DNA of 64,000 bases from Cladorhizidae sp. MBARI D1340-BT2 (Eukaryota > Porifera > Demospongiae > Poecilosclerida > Cladorhizidae), in contig JAQNBH010000017.1 of NCBI GenBank assembly GCA_028752905.1, forward strand, positions 32,191,908-32,255,907. The letters are read 5' to 3'. The translations under genes were made by a program, and so were the position numbers. The notes beneath the pieces were generated by a model. That model made no database searches. It was not told the DNA's origin and saw only the letters and a program-made list of their open reading frames with translations. Position 1 is the stretch's first letter. Each line of letters opens with the position of its first letter. Shown piece by piece: positions 45,701 through 58,137 of the stretch.

Positions 45701-46814
45701 AAGGGTAGGCTATACCTTTTCTAAATTTTAACCCACATCCAAGTAGTTTGGCAGTGCCAGGCAAAGTAGTCCAGTGATTGCCAGACCACCCAAATTGTGA
45801 AGCCTCACAGGTATTTGATTTTGATATGGAAGCCACAGGAAGTGGATTGTGGTGTGGTTTTTTTTTAAGTGTTCCAGTACTAAGAAGTTGTAAAGGGTAT
45901 CCTCTGTCGTTCCATACAAGTTAATTTGTAATAGAATTTATTCCAGGAATATCATGGATTTCTGCTATATACTGAAGCCGCTGCTTTTACTTTTATAAAG
46001 GAAATGATTGCATAGCCTGGGATGCTAGGTTGTTGTTGCTGTTATTGTTATTGTTGATGTCCATGTCCGTAGCTTTTCCTGGTGCTTCTGTGGAAGATAG
46101 TTATCTAGAAGTAAGGGAAGGTCAGAGTGCAACCTAAAACAACTCACAACTTTTCTGTTATGGAACAGTATAACAGCGTAATATGTACCCACACTTCAAA
46201 GATCAACAATCATGGTTGAAAAACAGACTTTATGTGCAGAATTTATGATGTAAACTTTTCAAGATCAATACCCAATATGTCAGGTTAATCGAAGACAAAA
46301 AAGGTGAAAAATTGGTTAATAAAAGAAGGGGCAATGAGATAGAAATATAAGCATTATCTTCCAATGGCTTAGTCTAAAGTATATGATTTGTGTTCCTATA
46401 GTGACCTTGAGCAAATTCAGTGGATTTTTCAATTTACACTGACTGCGTAAATCCAATATGGCTATCACATGGCAAGAGCCCAGGAGATTAACTTTCAAAA
46501 TTGATGTAGAAAGTAAATGGAATTTTTTTTAAAACAAATTATACATGGTACCTAATTTGCACATGTTCAAGATGGCCATCATCCAATAACGTCAAATTTC
46601 CAAATTGAACTCAAATATTTTATAATTGGGGAGCAAAGCAAGCCCTCTCAAGGGAGGTGGATGGAAAACTCTGCATTGCCATGCATGGCATACATGTAGT
46701 TTATGTTCTCTAGAAATGGGCATCATAGTGAAGTGACAGATCAAAGCCCTGCCAAAAACTTGAAGAGTAACTACAGTAAAACATTGACATATGATAGAAA
46801 TAGATAATTAAGCA
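45701..46814. other. non-coding part of a receptor module copy
   Basis: 46130-46450 is directly similar to 28910-29250, including a broken copy of the candidate Ig-like exon at 28931 (acceptor lost, internal deletion). No open exon. Confidence 0.5.
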
Positions 46815-47740
46815 GCAACTTTAGGTTAAAAAAAGGATTAGCATGTTCAGGAATGTTACGTTGGTGAATACTGAGAATGAATTATTGGCTGTCACCATAA
46901 TTATGTCCATTGATTTAGTGACCATGCAGTTAAATATGCTCTTTCTATATCCCTTATTATTTTATGCCTACCATATCTTCTGCATCCATGACATATCATA
47001 ATTATGTTATAATAAATGCTTAGTTTTTTTAATTCAAAATCAATCATACTATTTAAAACAATAGTGGACCAAATAACTTAGATGGATCCCTGATTGGATG
47101 ACTCTAATTGGGGTGTGTGTGATGTTGATAGATATGTTGAGATTTGTCCAGTCATGCCTCTGATGAGAGGTGGCCTCTTGAAATGCCTCAGGGAAAAAAG
47201 AGTAAACTTAAAACCCTTGCTTATCAATCCACAGATGTCTATATTGATTATTGTATATTCTCATTTGTTCCAAAAAGGAGTTCAATTGATTTGTAATTGG
47301 AGGTGAAATCAGCCTACTCTCTCACCGTAACCGGTCTCAGTAATAAAGCTTATTAAAAGAGGTATTCCACTCGACATTTTGGTATTCACATAAACGGCAC
47401 ATTGTGACACTAAGAGAGAACGTTTAACATCCTGATGCCCTGCAAATTAATTGAAATTACAAATTCTGAAACACAAAATTAAGTGTGGCTATGAGGGAAG
47501 TTCTTCCAGACAGACCAGTACTTGGAAATAGCTTCCCTTGAAGTTGTTAGCACACTAGACTACAAGTTAGTTCATCAGGAGATACTCTCTGCAAGAGTTC
47601 TCAGAATACTAAAGGGAGACGATGCAGAAGCTGCCATGAACTTATTAAAATGACAATTTGTACTTGATACTGTTTGGTGTGTTCAGTATACTTTCTATCA
47701 TTAGCACATCTCTCCTCTGTTGACTACCTCTAGCCAGTTT
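46815..47740 (-). repeat. inverted duplication IR-2, right arm
   Basis: Uninterrupted partner of 36361-36725 plus 43170-43650. It provides the empty-site reference for the 6.4-kb LINE/hAT insertion. Confidence 0.85.
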
Positions 47741-48164
47741 TCTCTGTGCATAGAGTACTGGCTATACGAGTTTATCTCTGTGTGTTTCCAGTAGCTGGGA
47801 AGGTGAGGGATTCAATCCTGATAATTAAAAAAAAAATGCACAAGCAAACGGTGAAACTGGGTCAGATCCCTTTCAACAACCCTGAGACTACGGATGTTCT
47901 CGCTAGCTACAGCCTGGTTACCATTTGCAATAGGAGTATCCCACCCATAACTAGGACAGGAGTAATTGTGTCGGAATAAAACTCGAACACACTTTCCTGA
48001 CCAACTATCACATCCGTTCTCACTAGGCCCGTGCGACCTCCCCTAACTCGACACCATTCCCATAAAATTATTGTAGGTGACACCCCTCACATTTTCTAGG
48101 AATGACTTGAGCCTTGCCGCGGGAAGTTTTTCATCTCCCCTTTTTTTTATGTTTGGAGGAAAGT
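47741..48164. other. non-coding gap between the two inverted duplications
   Basis: No motif recognised. Some CpG near 47990-48130. Confidence 0.4.
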
Positions 48165-48434
48165 AAGCATACCAGCATGGCTGCACTTACAAATATACGA
48201 CTGTACCAATGGTATGTAAATATTGAAGAATGAATGGAGGTTAAATGCATTTTCATGTGGTAAGTATTATCAATGCACCTTTTATGTTGAATTATCCAGT
48301 ACTGAATTTTGATTTTCTATGTTTTTATTACATTTGATTCTTTTCCTCGTCTGTTATCCATTCTTAGCCTGTCATTGTGTTGACATCTTCTTTATACACT
48401 TGCCAAGAGTTTTGGTTAGTCACTGGCTTGTCAC

Positions 48435-49003
48435 TGTCGGGGAAATTTACCCTCTCCTCGAAGGTCTTTCTACCTCTGCTAATAATCCTAATCAGGGTTG
48501 CTGACCCCTTAGCGCCCTGGGATAAAGTCTCCGAAATACCTAGGTCCTAACGTTAGCCTCCCTGGCTAACTCCGCTGCCTAGTTTATCTATGCCCAGTAG
48601 CTGTAAGCTTTCCCGGCGCACTTCTCCAGTAGCCTCTGAATAAGTATACGTCAGTTAAACATACAAATATTAGATACTATACAGTGTTCTGTCTCTTTCG
48701 GCTCTCAGCCTAATTCTCTCTAGCAATTCATTCTCTCGATCAAGGCGTTGGCCCAGTTCTTATATATTACATAAAACTATCTATACTTTAGGTCAATAAT
48801 TCCATATAAAGTATACTCTTCCTCGTGCCGTGGTCTGCCACTACTCTTCCACTACTCTTCCTTGTGCTGTGGTCTGTGGGTCTTTGAAGACTTTGAAGAC
48901 GTAGTAGTTTCCTGGGGTGTCTGAGTGGTTTCCTGGGGTGTCTGGGTGGTTTCCTGAAGTTGGTTAGTGGTTTCCTGAAGTTGGTTAGGTTGTTTCCCCG
49001 ACA
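48435..49003. mobile_element. solo LTR (569 bp), proven by an empty site
   Basis: It begins TGTCGGGGAAA and ends TTTCCCCGACA (perfect 11-bp inverted ends, TG...CA). GTCAC flanks both sides (48430-48434 and 49004-49008). The partner arm of IR-1 at about 59955-59975 has the joined sequence with GTCAC once. Its 3' part has tandem GTGGTTTCCTG-containing units (48915-48990). No internal retrotransposon region is left, which suggests LTR-LTR recombination. Unrelated in sequence to the Gypsy LTRs at 603. Confidence 0.92.
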
Positions 49004-50754
49004 GTCACCACATGATGTACTTGTGTATGAAATATTACGAGTAGTGTATATTATGTAAATCTGCAACTTCTTTGCTAGCAAGGATGCTCAACAACCTGAG
49101 TTTACAGTATTTAACAATCTAGTGCCTGTGGATGAGCATCTGCAGTAATCAGTGATGAAGCAGTTTTGATCCCTACAACATAATTATCCTAAAGGAATGA
49201 TGCAACTAACAAAACCATGTATGTTCTGTTTATGTATATATATACACACCATCACTGTCTGCATTGATCTTCTTGCCTGTCTGAATTTATAGCATTTCTT
49301 CAGTTTTCATTATCACCAAAAGAAATAATATCACATGTGCCACAACTATTGCTTCTACTTACAATGAACAAAAGTGAGTCATCACATCAGGAAAGGTCAT
49401 AATAATTATCATAACAGACCTTATAACTGTATAGAGACCTGCTTGACATCTTAATCCATCTCAAAGGTATCCTATATTTTTTTCTTTGAATAATATTATA
49501 AGTAATTTGCTAAGAATGGAATTTGCATTGGCTGATCTTAATCAAACCTTGAAAGAAAAGGAGTCATTGGGATATTTCATTTTTAATGATAAAGGTGATT
49601 CACATTCAGAGTCTGGATAAAGAATTAATGATATTTAAACAGTTCCTATATAGTTAGCATGTAGCCAAAAGACAGATATAGCTGCATTTTTCTTTCACTT
49701 CACCAAATTATAATGAGCTTGGCTCTTTGGACCCAAGTCTATAGGTATAGATAAATACCTATCAATACTACATTATTAACAACTATGTGGTCAAATGCAA
49801 TCAACCCCACCCTTTCACTCCCAGGATTAGTAGAACATGTGTATAGGTAGGTGCTAATAATGGCATACCTATGATGACACTGGGGTCCATGCTTTTAGCC
49901 TTTGCCCCCAGTCTAGTTGTGATGCCTTGACACTGAATATGACCTTTGTATCCCAGTAGAAAGGAAAATTCACAAGCACATTACATACACATTATTACAG
50001 TAGTCACATGTAAGTTATATAGCTATTCACTAGTGACTGAAAACATCTTCATATTAGCTAGCTTTAAGATACATCACATCTAGAGTATAAGAGATTAGCT
50101 GGTAATTATTGCCCTTCAGTAAAACAGAGAAAATAAATATTACCATAAAGCAATTGTGTTACTATAACAACTGTACTACTTGCTGGTATTGTGGTAGAGT
50201 GAGGCAGAAGATTGCACTAGATATGTGCCTCAATCTCCAAGCATTTAAATGAAGTATTTCATAAGTTGTGGTGGTCTATATTCATGTACTGAGATTACTG
50301 CATCACCCTGTTACCTAGTCCTGGTACATATATTTTGAAAAATCAAATTATAGCAGGACATATACAATTTACTACCAAAATTACTTATGGGTATGAACTT
50401 GGACATTTCTTAAGTAATGACTCAACAGTAGATTTTTAACCTGCAGGTGCCTCGATACTTTTAATTTTATTAATATAAAATATTAAGTATATAGGGCATA
50501 GAAACAATAAAATATTTACACTTAGCTATTTTTCAAGTATTATCACTAATTTTTTTTTAATGTGATCTAATACGACCTAACTGTAATAACTAATTGTATC
50601 CATTTTGAGTTGCACTATCACCCAATACTACTCTAAAGGTATGAAATATCAATGTTAGGGTACAGAAATAAAACCCCTAAAATTAGAAACCAGCAACTCC
50701 ATGATACTTAGTTTTCCTTCTTTAACATCATTATCAGTAAATTCAGAAAGTTTA

Positions 50755-50860
50755 TCTTAACACAGCCAACCAATTCATCTGGTTTAACATCTCGGAGATC
50801 TGTCCCAGGATACTGAACTTCTTCAACAACATATCTTGATTTGTGTCAATAGCAATTCTG
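50755..50860 (-). CDS. conserved block Y, candidate exon
   Basis: Acceptor-like CCATTTCAG at about 50861 is followed by an open frame IAIDTNQDMLLKKFSILGQI then SEMLNQMNWLAVLR and a stop. Compared with the partner copy at 58138, two of three coding differences are silent in this frame, hinting at past selection. An alternative frame (YVVEEVQYPG...) is also open. Function unknown. Confidence 0.3.
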
Positions 50861-51309
50861 AAATGGAAAAGTAAGTGAGGAAGTAAGGTTGTGATAGAAT
50901 ATTTTTAAGAATACCTGGAAGCAGCATCCCTTGATGAGAGGAAAAACACTATTCTAAGAGTGAGCTCATCAGACACTATTTTCTCAGGAAATTTTAAGAA
51001 CTCAAGGGTAGATCACACAGAAGCTGACAAGAACTTGTTAAAGTTATAGTTTGCATCAATTCGTAGTTTCGGAGGGATCTGGGATATCAATTCTTTTATG
51101 ATTCTTATATGGGGAAAGAAGTGGGTTAAATTTGTGAACAGACTTGCTGAAGTGTATCGATCATTTATGCTCTTACGTAATTTACATAGGATGTGGCAGG
51201 AGTGCACTATTTCAAAGGTAAAAGCAACTAATGTTCATGCTAGTATCACTTCTCATCTAGAGGGTGAGGAAGAAGGGGATTCTGTTTAAGGGGATTGCCT
51301 ACCCTCCTC

Positions 51310-51393
51310 CACCCAACACACATACACACACACAGATATGCACAACACAAAGGCACACATGCACACACACACATACACACACACAACACACAG
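51310..51393. repeat. (CA)n microsatellite, empty site for hAT-E
   Basis: CA-rich array. The inside word GCACAACACAAAGGCACACA is the uninterrupted form of the hAT-E target in the other IR-1 arm. Confidence 0.9.
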
Positions 51394-51470
51394 ATATCTA
51401 AACCTACAGGTAATATCAGCATTTGGAAGCAGCTATTATTTTTTGTCGTATTTATCACCTTGACCCACAG

Positions 51471-51789
51471 GTTTTGGTGCTCTATCTCTAACCTCTAATG
51501 CCATCTCTGCTAACATTCAACTTCAATAACAGAGCATGTAAACAACACCAATATCTCCATTGTAGTTGGAGAGTACCACAACTTCTCCTGGAATGCATCT
51601 AACATCGTGCAGCTAGAATGGTGGCACTTTTCTGGGCACAAATGTGGAGTAGACAGTTCTGGACAACACTTATGGAAGGATAGAAATCACACGCAGTCAT
51701 GATCTTCAGCTGAGGCATGTCCAGTTGAAAGTTAGTGGCAGCTAACAATGAACAACATTACTGAGTCTGTCATATCCTGAAGGTTGTGG
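51471..51789 (+). pseudogene. broken Ig2 copy in IR-1 left arm
   Basis: Acceptor GACCCACAG and donor GTAAGT are kept, but the exon is 319 nt instead of 336, losing the frame. Recognisable parts are the CNASN region and the ITRSHDLQL region. The middle carries the same altered segment as the copy at 54573, so that change predates the inverted duplication. Confidence 0.85.
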
Positions 51790-52539
51790 GTAAGTGGTCT
51801 TCACCAGTGCTTAGTCTAATTTTAATTTTGTGATTTGCCATTTGTTTGATGATCTATCTCATGACTTTTTACATCTGAAGTGATTTAGCAAGTGAGCCAG
51901 AGACATTGTTATGTGTGACGAGGTAATAATTATTGGTGGGTTGTCCCTTTTTGATAGCATCTATGCAAAAGCCTCTCAATTATTTAGCTTATTCAGTTCC
52001 ATTCTGTAGGTAATTTTGTTGTCTTAGACTTAACTCCAATATTTGATAACTGGACACATTAAATCTATAAATAATTGAGATGAAATATATGTTGCCTTTA
52101 TATAAGTTAGATACTTGGAGGAAACATTTACTGATGCTGAGAGTCTTGCCTGTGGGTGTGTTTCCAATGTCACCAAGCATGAGTTGACACTAATATAGTG
52201 TTTAGCTTTGCTAATGATCTAAGGATCATGTTTAAGCTGTGGTTCCAGCTTATGTACCAGGGGTGACTCCTTCTCTTCATATGGTCTGGAGGACATCGTG
52301 TTTTCAGAGGTAACATGCTTTGCCACTAAGAAACCCAACCATTGGCTAAATAAGGATTGTTGGAGGAAAATTATTGTAGGTTTTTTTAGAAGGTTCTTGT
52401 AGTATATAGTAAGTTTTAAAAAGGATATCCTATCCAGTTTCCAGTAATCAGAATTCATTCTGGGAATTTGTATTATGGGTTTCCCCTGTGATAGCAACAT
52501 TTGAGCAAATATAGAGAGATGGAACTACAGGGATGGAGA

Positions 52540-52640
52540 GAATTAATAGAAGTGTAGGCCACTATAAACCTCCAAACACCTCCACCCCCCCTCCCTAAAG
52601 GGGAATAAAACATTGATTTCATAATTATAGCTACCACTTA
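52540..52640 (-). repeat. DR1 end fragment
   Basis: Matches 32585-32680 (GGGGAATAAAACATTGATTT and neighbours). It lies in the spacer of IR-1. Confidence 0.6.
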
Positions 52641-52894
52641 CTGAAGCTTTTAGTAGCTATGCAGAGAGAAAACATGATTTCAATTGAGAAATAATTGAGA
52701 GCCAAATAATCTTTCATGGTCAGTGAGTGACTGTGGTTTTATTGCTAATAAATTTGTCAATGATCTTTATGTAGAAGATGATATGCTTTTAATTCATAGC
52801 CATATTCATTGCACTGCGTAGCTATTTAGGTATAATTTTTTAGTTAGTTGTTATTGTTATAATGTAGTACATATAACTAAGTACGACTTTCTTC

Positions 52895-53150
52895 AGAATT
52901 ACTTCATCTGGAAACAACATTCCATATTAGTTCTACATTATGATTGGCATGCTACACTCTTCTGTTTACTAACCATCAGCATTATGAGCATCATTGCATT
53001 ATGTGTTAAGGTCCATGATGAAATACAGATCTCTCAGGAATGTTAATTCATGAAATGGTAAATATATAATAGTGACCTATTTGTAATTTGTTACTATGTT
53101 TGTATAATAGAGATTTTCACCTCCAATTCTCAGCAACCACTTCTGAAATG
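52895..53150 (+). pseudogene. broken copy of the receptor TM exon
   Basis: Homologous to the TM exon at 31498-31302 (GTACGACTTTCTTCAGAAT, ATTATGAGCATCATTGCATT and CTCTCAGGAATG). Deletions in the helix region and loss of the acceptor. It lies downstream of the Ig2 copy at 51471 on the same strand, as expected for one decayed gene copy. Confidence 0.8.
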
Positions 53151-53355
53151 TACCACACCTTATAATTATGTCATATGGGGGGCAGCAGCTAGACATAAAT
53201 TCCCAGAATGAACTCGGAAACTGGATACGGTATCCTTTTTAAAACTTACTACTACAAAAACCTTCTAAAAAAACCTACAATAATTTTCCTCCACCACCCT
53301 TATTTAGCTACATCTGCAATGGTTGACTTTCTTGGTGACAAGGTTTAGCATTTAA

Positions 53356-54025
53356 GGGGGGAATAATGTCAAAATGCTAACTTTCACTTTTTTAACAACT
53401 AATTTAAATGATGTATCTGCTCATATAGAAGTCATATTCCAAGTTTCAGAACATTTGAAGATTCTATGATGCAGTTACGACAGCTTTTGCACTCACTATT
53501 TTCATTAGAAACCCAGCAAGTGTGAAGAAGAATCGCGTCGCATTAGATTAGAAGAATTTCCACATATTTCCACAAATTTCTCCCTAATTTCTTACCCAAA
53601 CTCAATAATTTATATATCACCAGAATGCTTATTGTGTGCTCTTTAACATAAATGATTTTATTTTTACTGTTATGAGAATGTGTATAGACCAGCATATCTG
53701 CATGAGGTTTGTATGGGATTTTTCCCCACTCTCCTGCGGTGCATTATCATACCAATTCAAATAGTTTAGGTGAAACTACTACATGTACTCCTACCATATA
53801 CCACCTAGCAGCCACTTAGCATTATTAATGGATTTTTAATTTGTGGACTGGATTTCCTGGCTGACACTTTGGCATAAAAAATATCTATGACAAAAGTTAA
53901 ATACATCATTAAATAGCTTATCTTCTAAGCTACATTTTGGTACAAACATTATGTTGATATAGGGTAGTGGGTGGAAGTTATGATTGGTATTGTCGAGGTA
54001 TATTTGTTTTGACATTATTCCCCCC
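53356..54025. mobile_element. 670-bp non-autonomous DNA element, TTAA-flanked
   Basis: Terminal inverted repeats GGGGGGAATAATGTCAAAA and TTTTGACATTATTCCCCCC are perfect (19 bp). TTAA lies on both sides (53352-53355 and 54026-54029); a TA duplication with one more terminal base is equally possible. The other IR-1 arm lacks the insert. TTAA duplications are typical of piggyBac and some other families, TA of Tc1/mariner; the interior encodes no transposase. Confidence 0.9.
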
Positions 54026-54572
54026 TTAATATATAAGCACCTTTGAAAACGATGTCATAATTATGAAGAGATGGAGTCAACCCTGGTATATAAAGCTGGA
54101 ACCACAGCAGATACTGGATCCTTAGATCATTAGCAAAGCTGGTTATACTGTGTCAACTCATGCTTGTTGACATTGGAAACACACCCACAGGCAAGACTCT
54201 CAGCATCAGTAAATGTTCCTCCAACTATCCAACTTATATAAAGCCAACATATATATTTTATATAGCAAAATTTAATGAGTCCAGTTATCAAATATTGGAG
54301 TTAAGTCAAAGACAACAAAATTACCTACAGAATGGAACTGAATACGCTCTTAAATCTATTCCAAACAAAATAATTGAGAAGCTTTTACAAAGATGCCATC
54401 GAAAAAGGACACCCCACCAATAATTATGACCTTATCACACATAACAATGTCTCTGGCTCACTTGCTAAATCACTTCAGATGTAAAAAGTTCATCTTCATC
54501 ATGAGGTAGATCATCAAACAAATGGCAAATCACAAATTTAAATTAGACTAAGCACTGGTGAAGACCACTTAC

Positions 54573-54908
54573 CCACAACCTTCATGTTATGACAGACTCA
54601 GACATGCATAATGTTGTTCATTAATAAACATTGATAGCTGCCACTAACTTTCAACTGGACATGCCTCAGCTAAAGATCATGACTGCGTGTGATTTCTATC
54701 CTTCCATAGTGTTGGCCAGAGCTGTCTACTCCACATTTGTGCCCAGAAAAGTGCCACCATTGTAGCTGCACGATGTTAGATGCATTGCAGGAGAAGTTGT
54801 GGGACTAGCCAATTCCAATTGTGATATTGGTGTTGTTTACATGCACTGTTATTGGAAGTCGAATGTTAGCAGAGATGGCATTAGAGGTTAGAGATAGAGC
54901 ACCAAAAC
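54573..54908 (-). pseudogene. Ig2 copy in IR-1 right arm, full length with three stops
   Basis: 336 nt, acceptor and donor kept, phase 1-1, same length as the open exon at 33445. Three in-frame stops lie at the positions after NITIGIG, after SHDL and after NIMHV. The segment after the core Trp reads FSGHKCGVDSSGQHYGRI where the open copy reads FSSPNVDTVLGNTSDGRI. Small compensating indels shift and then restore the frame there. Confidence 0.85.
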
Positions 54909-54962
54909 CTGTGGGACAGGGTGATAAATACAACAAAAAATAATAGCTGCTGATATAGATAT

Positions 54963-55023
54963 CTGTGTGTTGTGTGTGTGTGTATGTGTTTGTGTGTGTG
55001 CATGTATGTGTGTGCATGTGTGC
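54963..55023. repeat. (GT)n microsatellite, left of hAT-E
   Basis: GT array that continues at 57591 beyond hAT-E; the element split it. Confidence 0.9.
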
Positions 55024-55028
55024 CTTTG

Positions 55029-57574
55029 CAGGCCCATAGGAAGAAAATCTGAACTTGTACTGCAACTAAGCCACACCCACAATGGGAGTGGCTTTACTTG
55101 CTACTGCAACTAAACACACCCAACTTCTGTGTGCATCCAGCACTGAAATTGTGACCTTCTGGGCCCTATAGAGTACTCTGCATATTGAGGAGAATTTTCT
55201 CACTTACATTATATATATTACAAGACAATGTTACTTTATGACATAATTAAAACAGGATAGATGGTTGATTTATTAGTGTTTCAAATTTAAAATTGTCCAA
55301 AGATACCACTTCTGTGCTCACTTTCTGCAACAAACTCATTAAGGCATGATTTCAAGTTAAGTTCATCGGTCTTCTCCTTGTGTATTATACATGAATTACC
55401 ATTAAATTATCGAGGCGTTGCTCATTGTTGAATGCAAGTAGATCTTGACTCGACGCAACCCTGAAACACTTCACTCACGGCATTGGTGCAGGAGTAACTA
55501 AAAGCAATTTAACTAAAGTACATAGAAACTTCACTAGACAGGAGAAAGAGTCTGCAAGTACTTTATGATGTCAGAGAGAGAATGCTCACTTCTGGTGGTT
55601 CCCATTGCTGTACTTATAAGTTGTAAATGGGTAGTTAGACTAGACTCATTGAAGTCATCGTGGTAAAATTCCATGACAAACTTTTTAACTCGTCGCTATA
55701 GTCCACTCCCCTTGCAGATTTCAGAAGAAGGTTCTCAAGTTTAGTTAGAGTGTAGGCTGATCAAACCGTTCTTTTATGAATGCTATAATGAAATCAAAAC
55801 ATTCAAAGTAATGCTGCCTAAACAGATCCTTGGGTTCAGTTGGATGATACGCTTCACCACTGCCAGTGCTGAGTCTAACTGGAGTTTTCCTCCTCCCGGG
55901 TAGAACAGGGTCGCTAACCTCCAATTTTTCTGTAAAGAAATAACCTTCGACCAAAACAAGTCAAAGGAGTCCTAGCTCCGAAGACTTTCCAAGGTTTTCC
56001 GTGTAAGCATGTCCAATTTTTGAACTTCTGAGGCACTTTAAAGAGGGTTTTTGTAAAGTTTTACTTTAAATTATCTGTATGTTTAAGGATTAACTCACCA
56101 AGCACTACACCAAACAAATATTCAAAAGTGGACATGCTATATTTTTACACCAAATAATCGAGCACGGGTTTCCGAATCCCTAGCTATATCAAGAGCTTCT
56201 TCCCAAACTGCCTGAACAACATCATAATTGGAAATAATGAGGAAGCCCTGACTGTCCACCTAGTGGGACACAGGGTTCTAAAACCAGTTGTTCCAGCTAA
56301 TTTCTGCTTTAATCTTGTTAAACAAGCCTTCTCGCCGAGGTGAGTATTTACGCAGTTTAGATATTTCAAAAGTAGTATCTAGAGTATTCCTCAGAATTTG
56401 ATTATTCTTGATGGTATCTCCAGCAGCTAAATTTAAAGCAGACCATAGCAATAAAAATAGCTCGTGACTCTTCTCCACAAATTTGAGTAGAAGTCCCGCC
56501 CCTTGTTTGCAGCACCATCATAGTATTGAGCACGACAGTTATGAATGCTAACATTCATATGACACATTGCATCCTTCAAACTATATACCAACCAAGACAT
56601 CTGCTTTTATGGACTCAACGTGGTCAAGGCCATAGAAGTCTTCATGGGGTTGAAAATCATCGTCAATCCACCGAAAGCAAATATATGAACTGCTCCTTAT
56701 TAGATGAATCTGACACTTCATCAGCCATCAGGGCAAAATACTTGCTTGCTGGATAGAACTGGCTATATCTCGAAGAATATGTAATGCCATTATTTTAATA
56801 ACTTCATTTTGTATTTGGCGATTAGTATATTTATCAGTTTTCTGACTTAACATGGCCGATATTGCAGGATCGTCCAATGCACGAAGATTCATTAATTGCA
56901 TGAAGTTACTGTCAATTTCATCACCAGCACCACGAAAAGCTATTCCTTGTCTAGCTAAGAATTGAATATTCTGAGCTACCTTGATAAGGTTATCTGTTCA
57001 TGGCTATTTGCGAAGCATGTTGAGAAGGTATCATACTACTCGTCGTACCTGGTACAGTGATCACTAATTGGTAGCTGATTTATGAGCTTTTGTGCTCTCA
57101 TGTCTGTTGAAGCATCGAGTTCCATCCTTCCATTTACTGAACCTAGACAAAAAAGGTTGAGTCCTGCATGTTTCCCTGGATCAGCATAAAATATAATACT
57201 AGCTGTAAAATATGGAATGATTGCTGCCAAACCTATAATATAAGATATGAGTGGCAGCTAGGCTTACTAGCAGAAGCTGCCCCACTGTATTTTACTTGTT
57301 TGGATTGCTTGCACACACGTGAAACAATAAGCCAAGTCTTGACTGGAATCGTAGTGAAGCCATTTCGATTGGTTGAACCAAGCGCGCGGTGAGAGATTTT
57401 GGTTCTGCCAAAAGATCGCTTAGGAAAACTAAAGTTAGTTGGTTGAGTCAGAGAGGGATGATCGGGAAGCTCAGGACAATTGGGTAAACTGGAAGCCATG
57501 CGAACTCTTAAATGATGGGTGTGGTTTCCATGAAGGGGGCGTGTTCGGTGCAAACCTATACGGTTGCGGCTATG
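55029..57574 (-). mobile_element. hAT-E transposon, 5-bp target duplication proven by an empty site
   Basis: The element starts CAGGCCCATAGGAAG and ends CGGTTGCGGCTATG. CTTTG flanks both ends (55024-55028 and 57575-57579). In the other IR-1 arm (about 51338-51358) the same site reads through with this word once. The terminal inverted repeats are weak (CA plus a GCC word). Confidence 0.93.
55300..57489 (-). pseudogene. hAT-E transposase, heavily decayed
   Basis: The N-terminus at about 57489-57240 (LTQPTNFSFPKRSFGRTK) matches the start of element D. The middle pieces are at about 56970-56700 (core region), 56478-56184 (SALNLAAGDTIKNNQILRNT, KYSPRREGLFNKIKAE and CPTRWTVRASSLFPIM) and 55954-55745 (RQHYFECFDFIIAFIKERFD). 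Remains of the C-terminus run to about 55300. Frameshifts separate all pieces. Confidence 0.85.
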
Positions 57575-57590
57575 CTTTGTGTTGTGCAGT

Positions 57591-57623
57591 ATGTGTGTGT
57601 GTATGTGTGTGTGTTGGGTGGAG
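57591..57623. repeat. (GT)n microsatellite, right of hAT-E
   Basis: Continuation of the array at 54963. Confidence 0.9.
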
Positions 57624-58137
57624 GAGGGTAGGTAATCCCCTTAAACAGAATCCCCTTCCTCCTCACCCTCTAGATGAGGGAAGTGATACTAGCATGAGCT
57701 TTTAAGTGGGCGGAATCTTTTTTATTACATATATACCAACTTCCCTCTTCGCCACTCGACTCCTTACAATAAAAAATACCTATGTAATCAAGTATATGAT
57801 ACACCCCTGCCACATCCTATGTAAATTATGTAAGAGCATATATGATCGATACTCTTCAGCAAGTCTGTTCGCACACCTAATTGCATAATATCAAATTTAC
57901 CCCACTCCTTTTCCCATATAAAAGAATTGATATCCCAGATCCCCCAAAACTAAGAAATGATGCATTAACGAGTTCTTGTCAGCTTCTGTGTGATCTACCC
58001 TTGAGTTCTTAAAATTTCCTGAGAAAATAGTGTCTGATGAGCTCACTCTTAGAATAGTGTTTTTCCTCTCATCAAGGAAAGCTGTATTCTTAACAATATT
58101 CTATCACAACCTTACTTCCTCACTTACTTTTCCATTT

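Larger units (their letters stand above)
48165..52467 (+). repeat. inverted duplication IR-1, left arm
   Basis: Reverse complement of 53195-60212 after allowing for insertions. Anchors include GTAAGCATACCAGCATGGCT (48165) with its partner near 60205, GATGAGCATCTGCAGTAATC (49132) with about 59830, TCTAGTTGTGATGCCTTGAC (49912) with about 59090, and TTCATTCTGGGAATTT (about 52450) with about 53200. The arm contains one insertion (solo LTR). Confidence 0.92.

Noticed and set aside
54805..55082. Thr/His-rich frames near hAT-E
   Set aside because: Translations of the GT microsatellite running into hAT-E terminal sequence.
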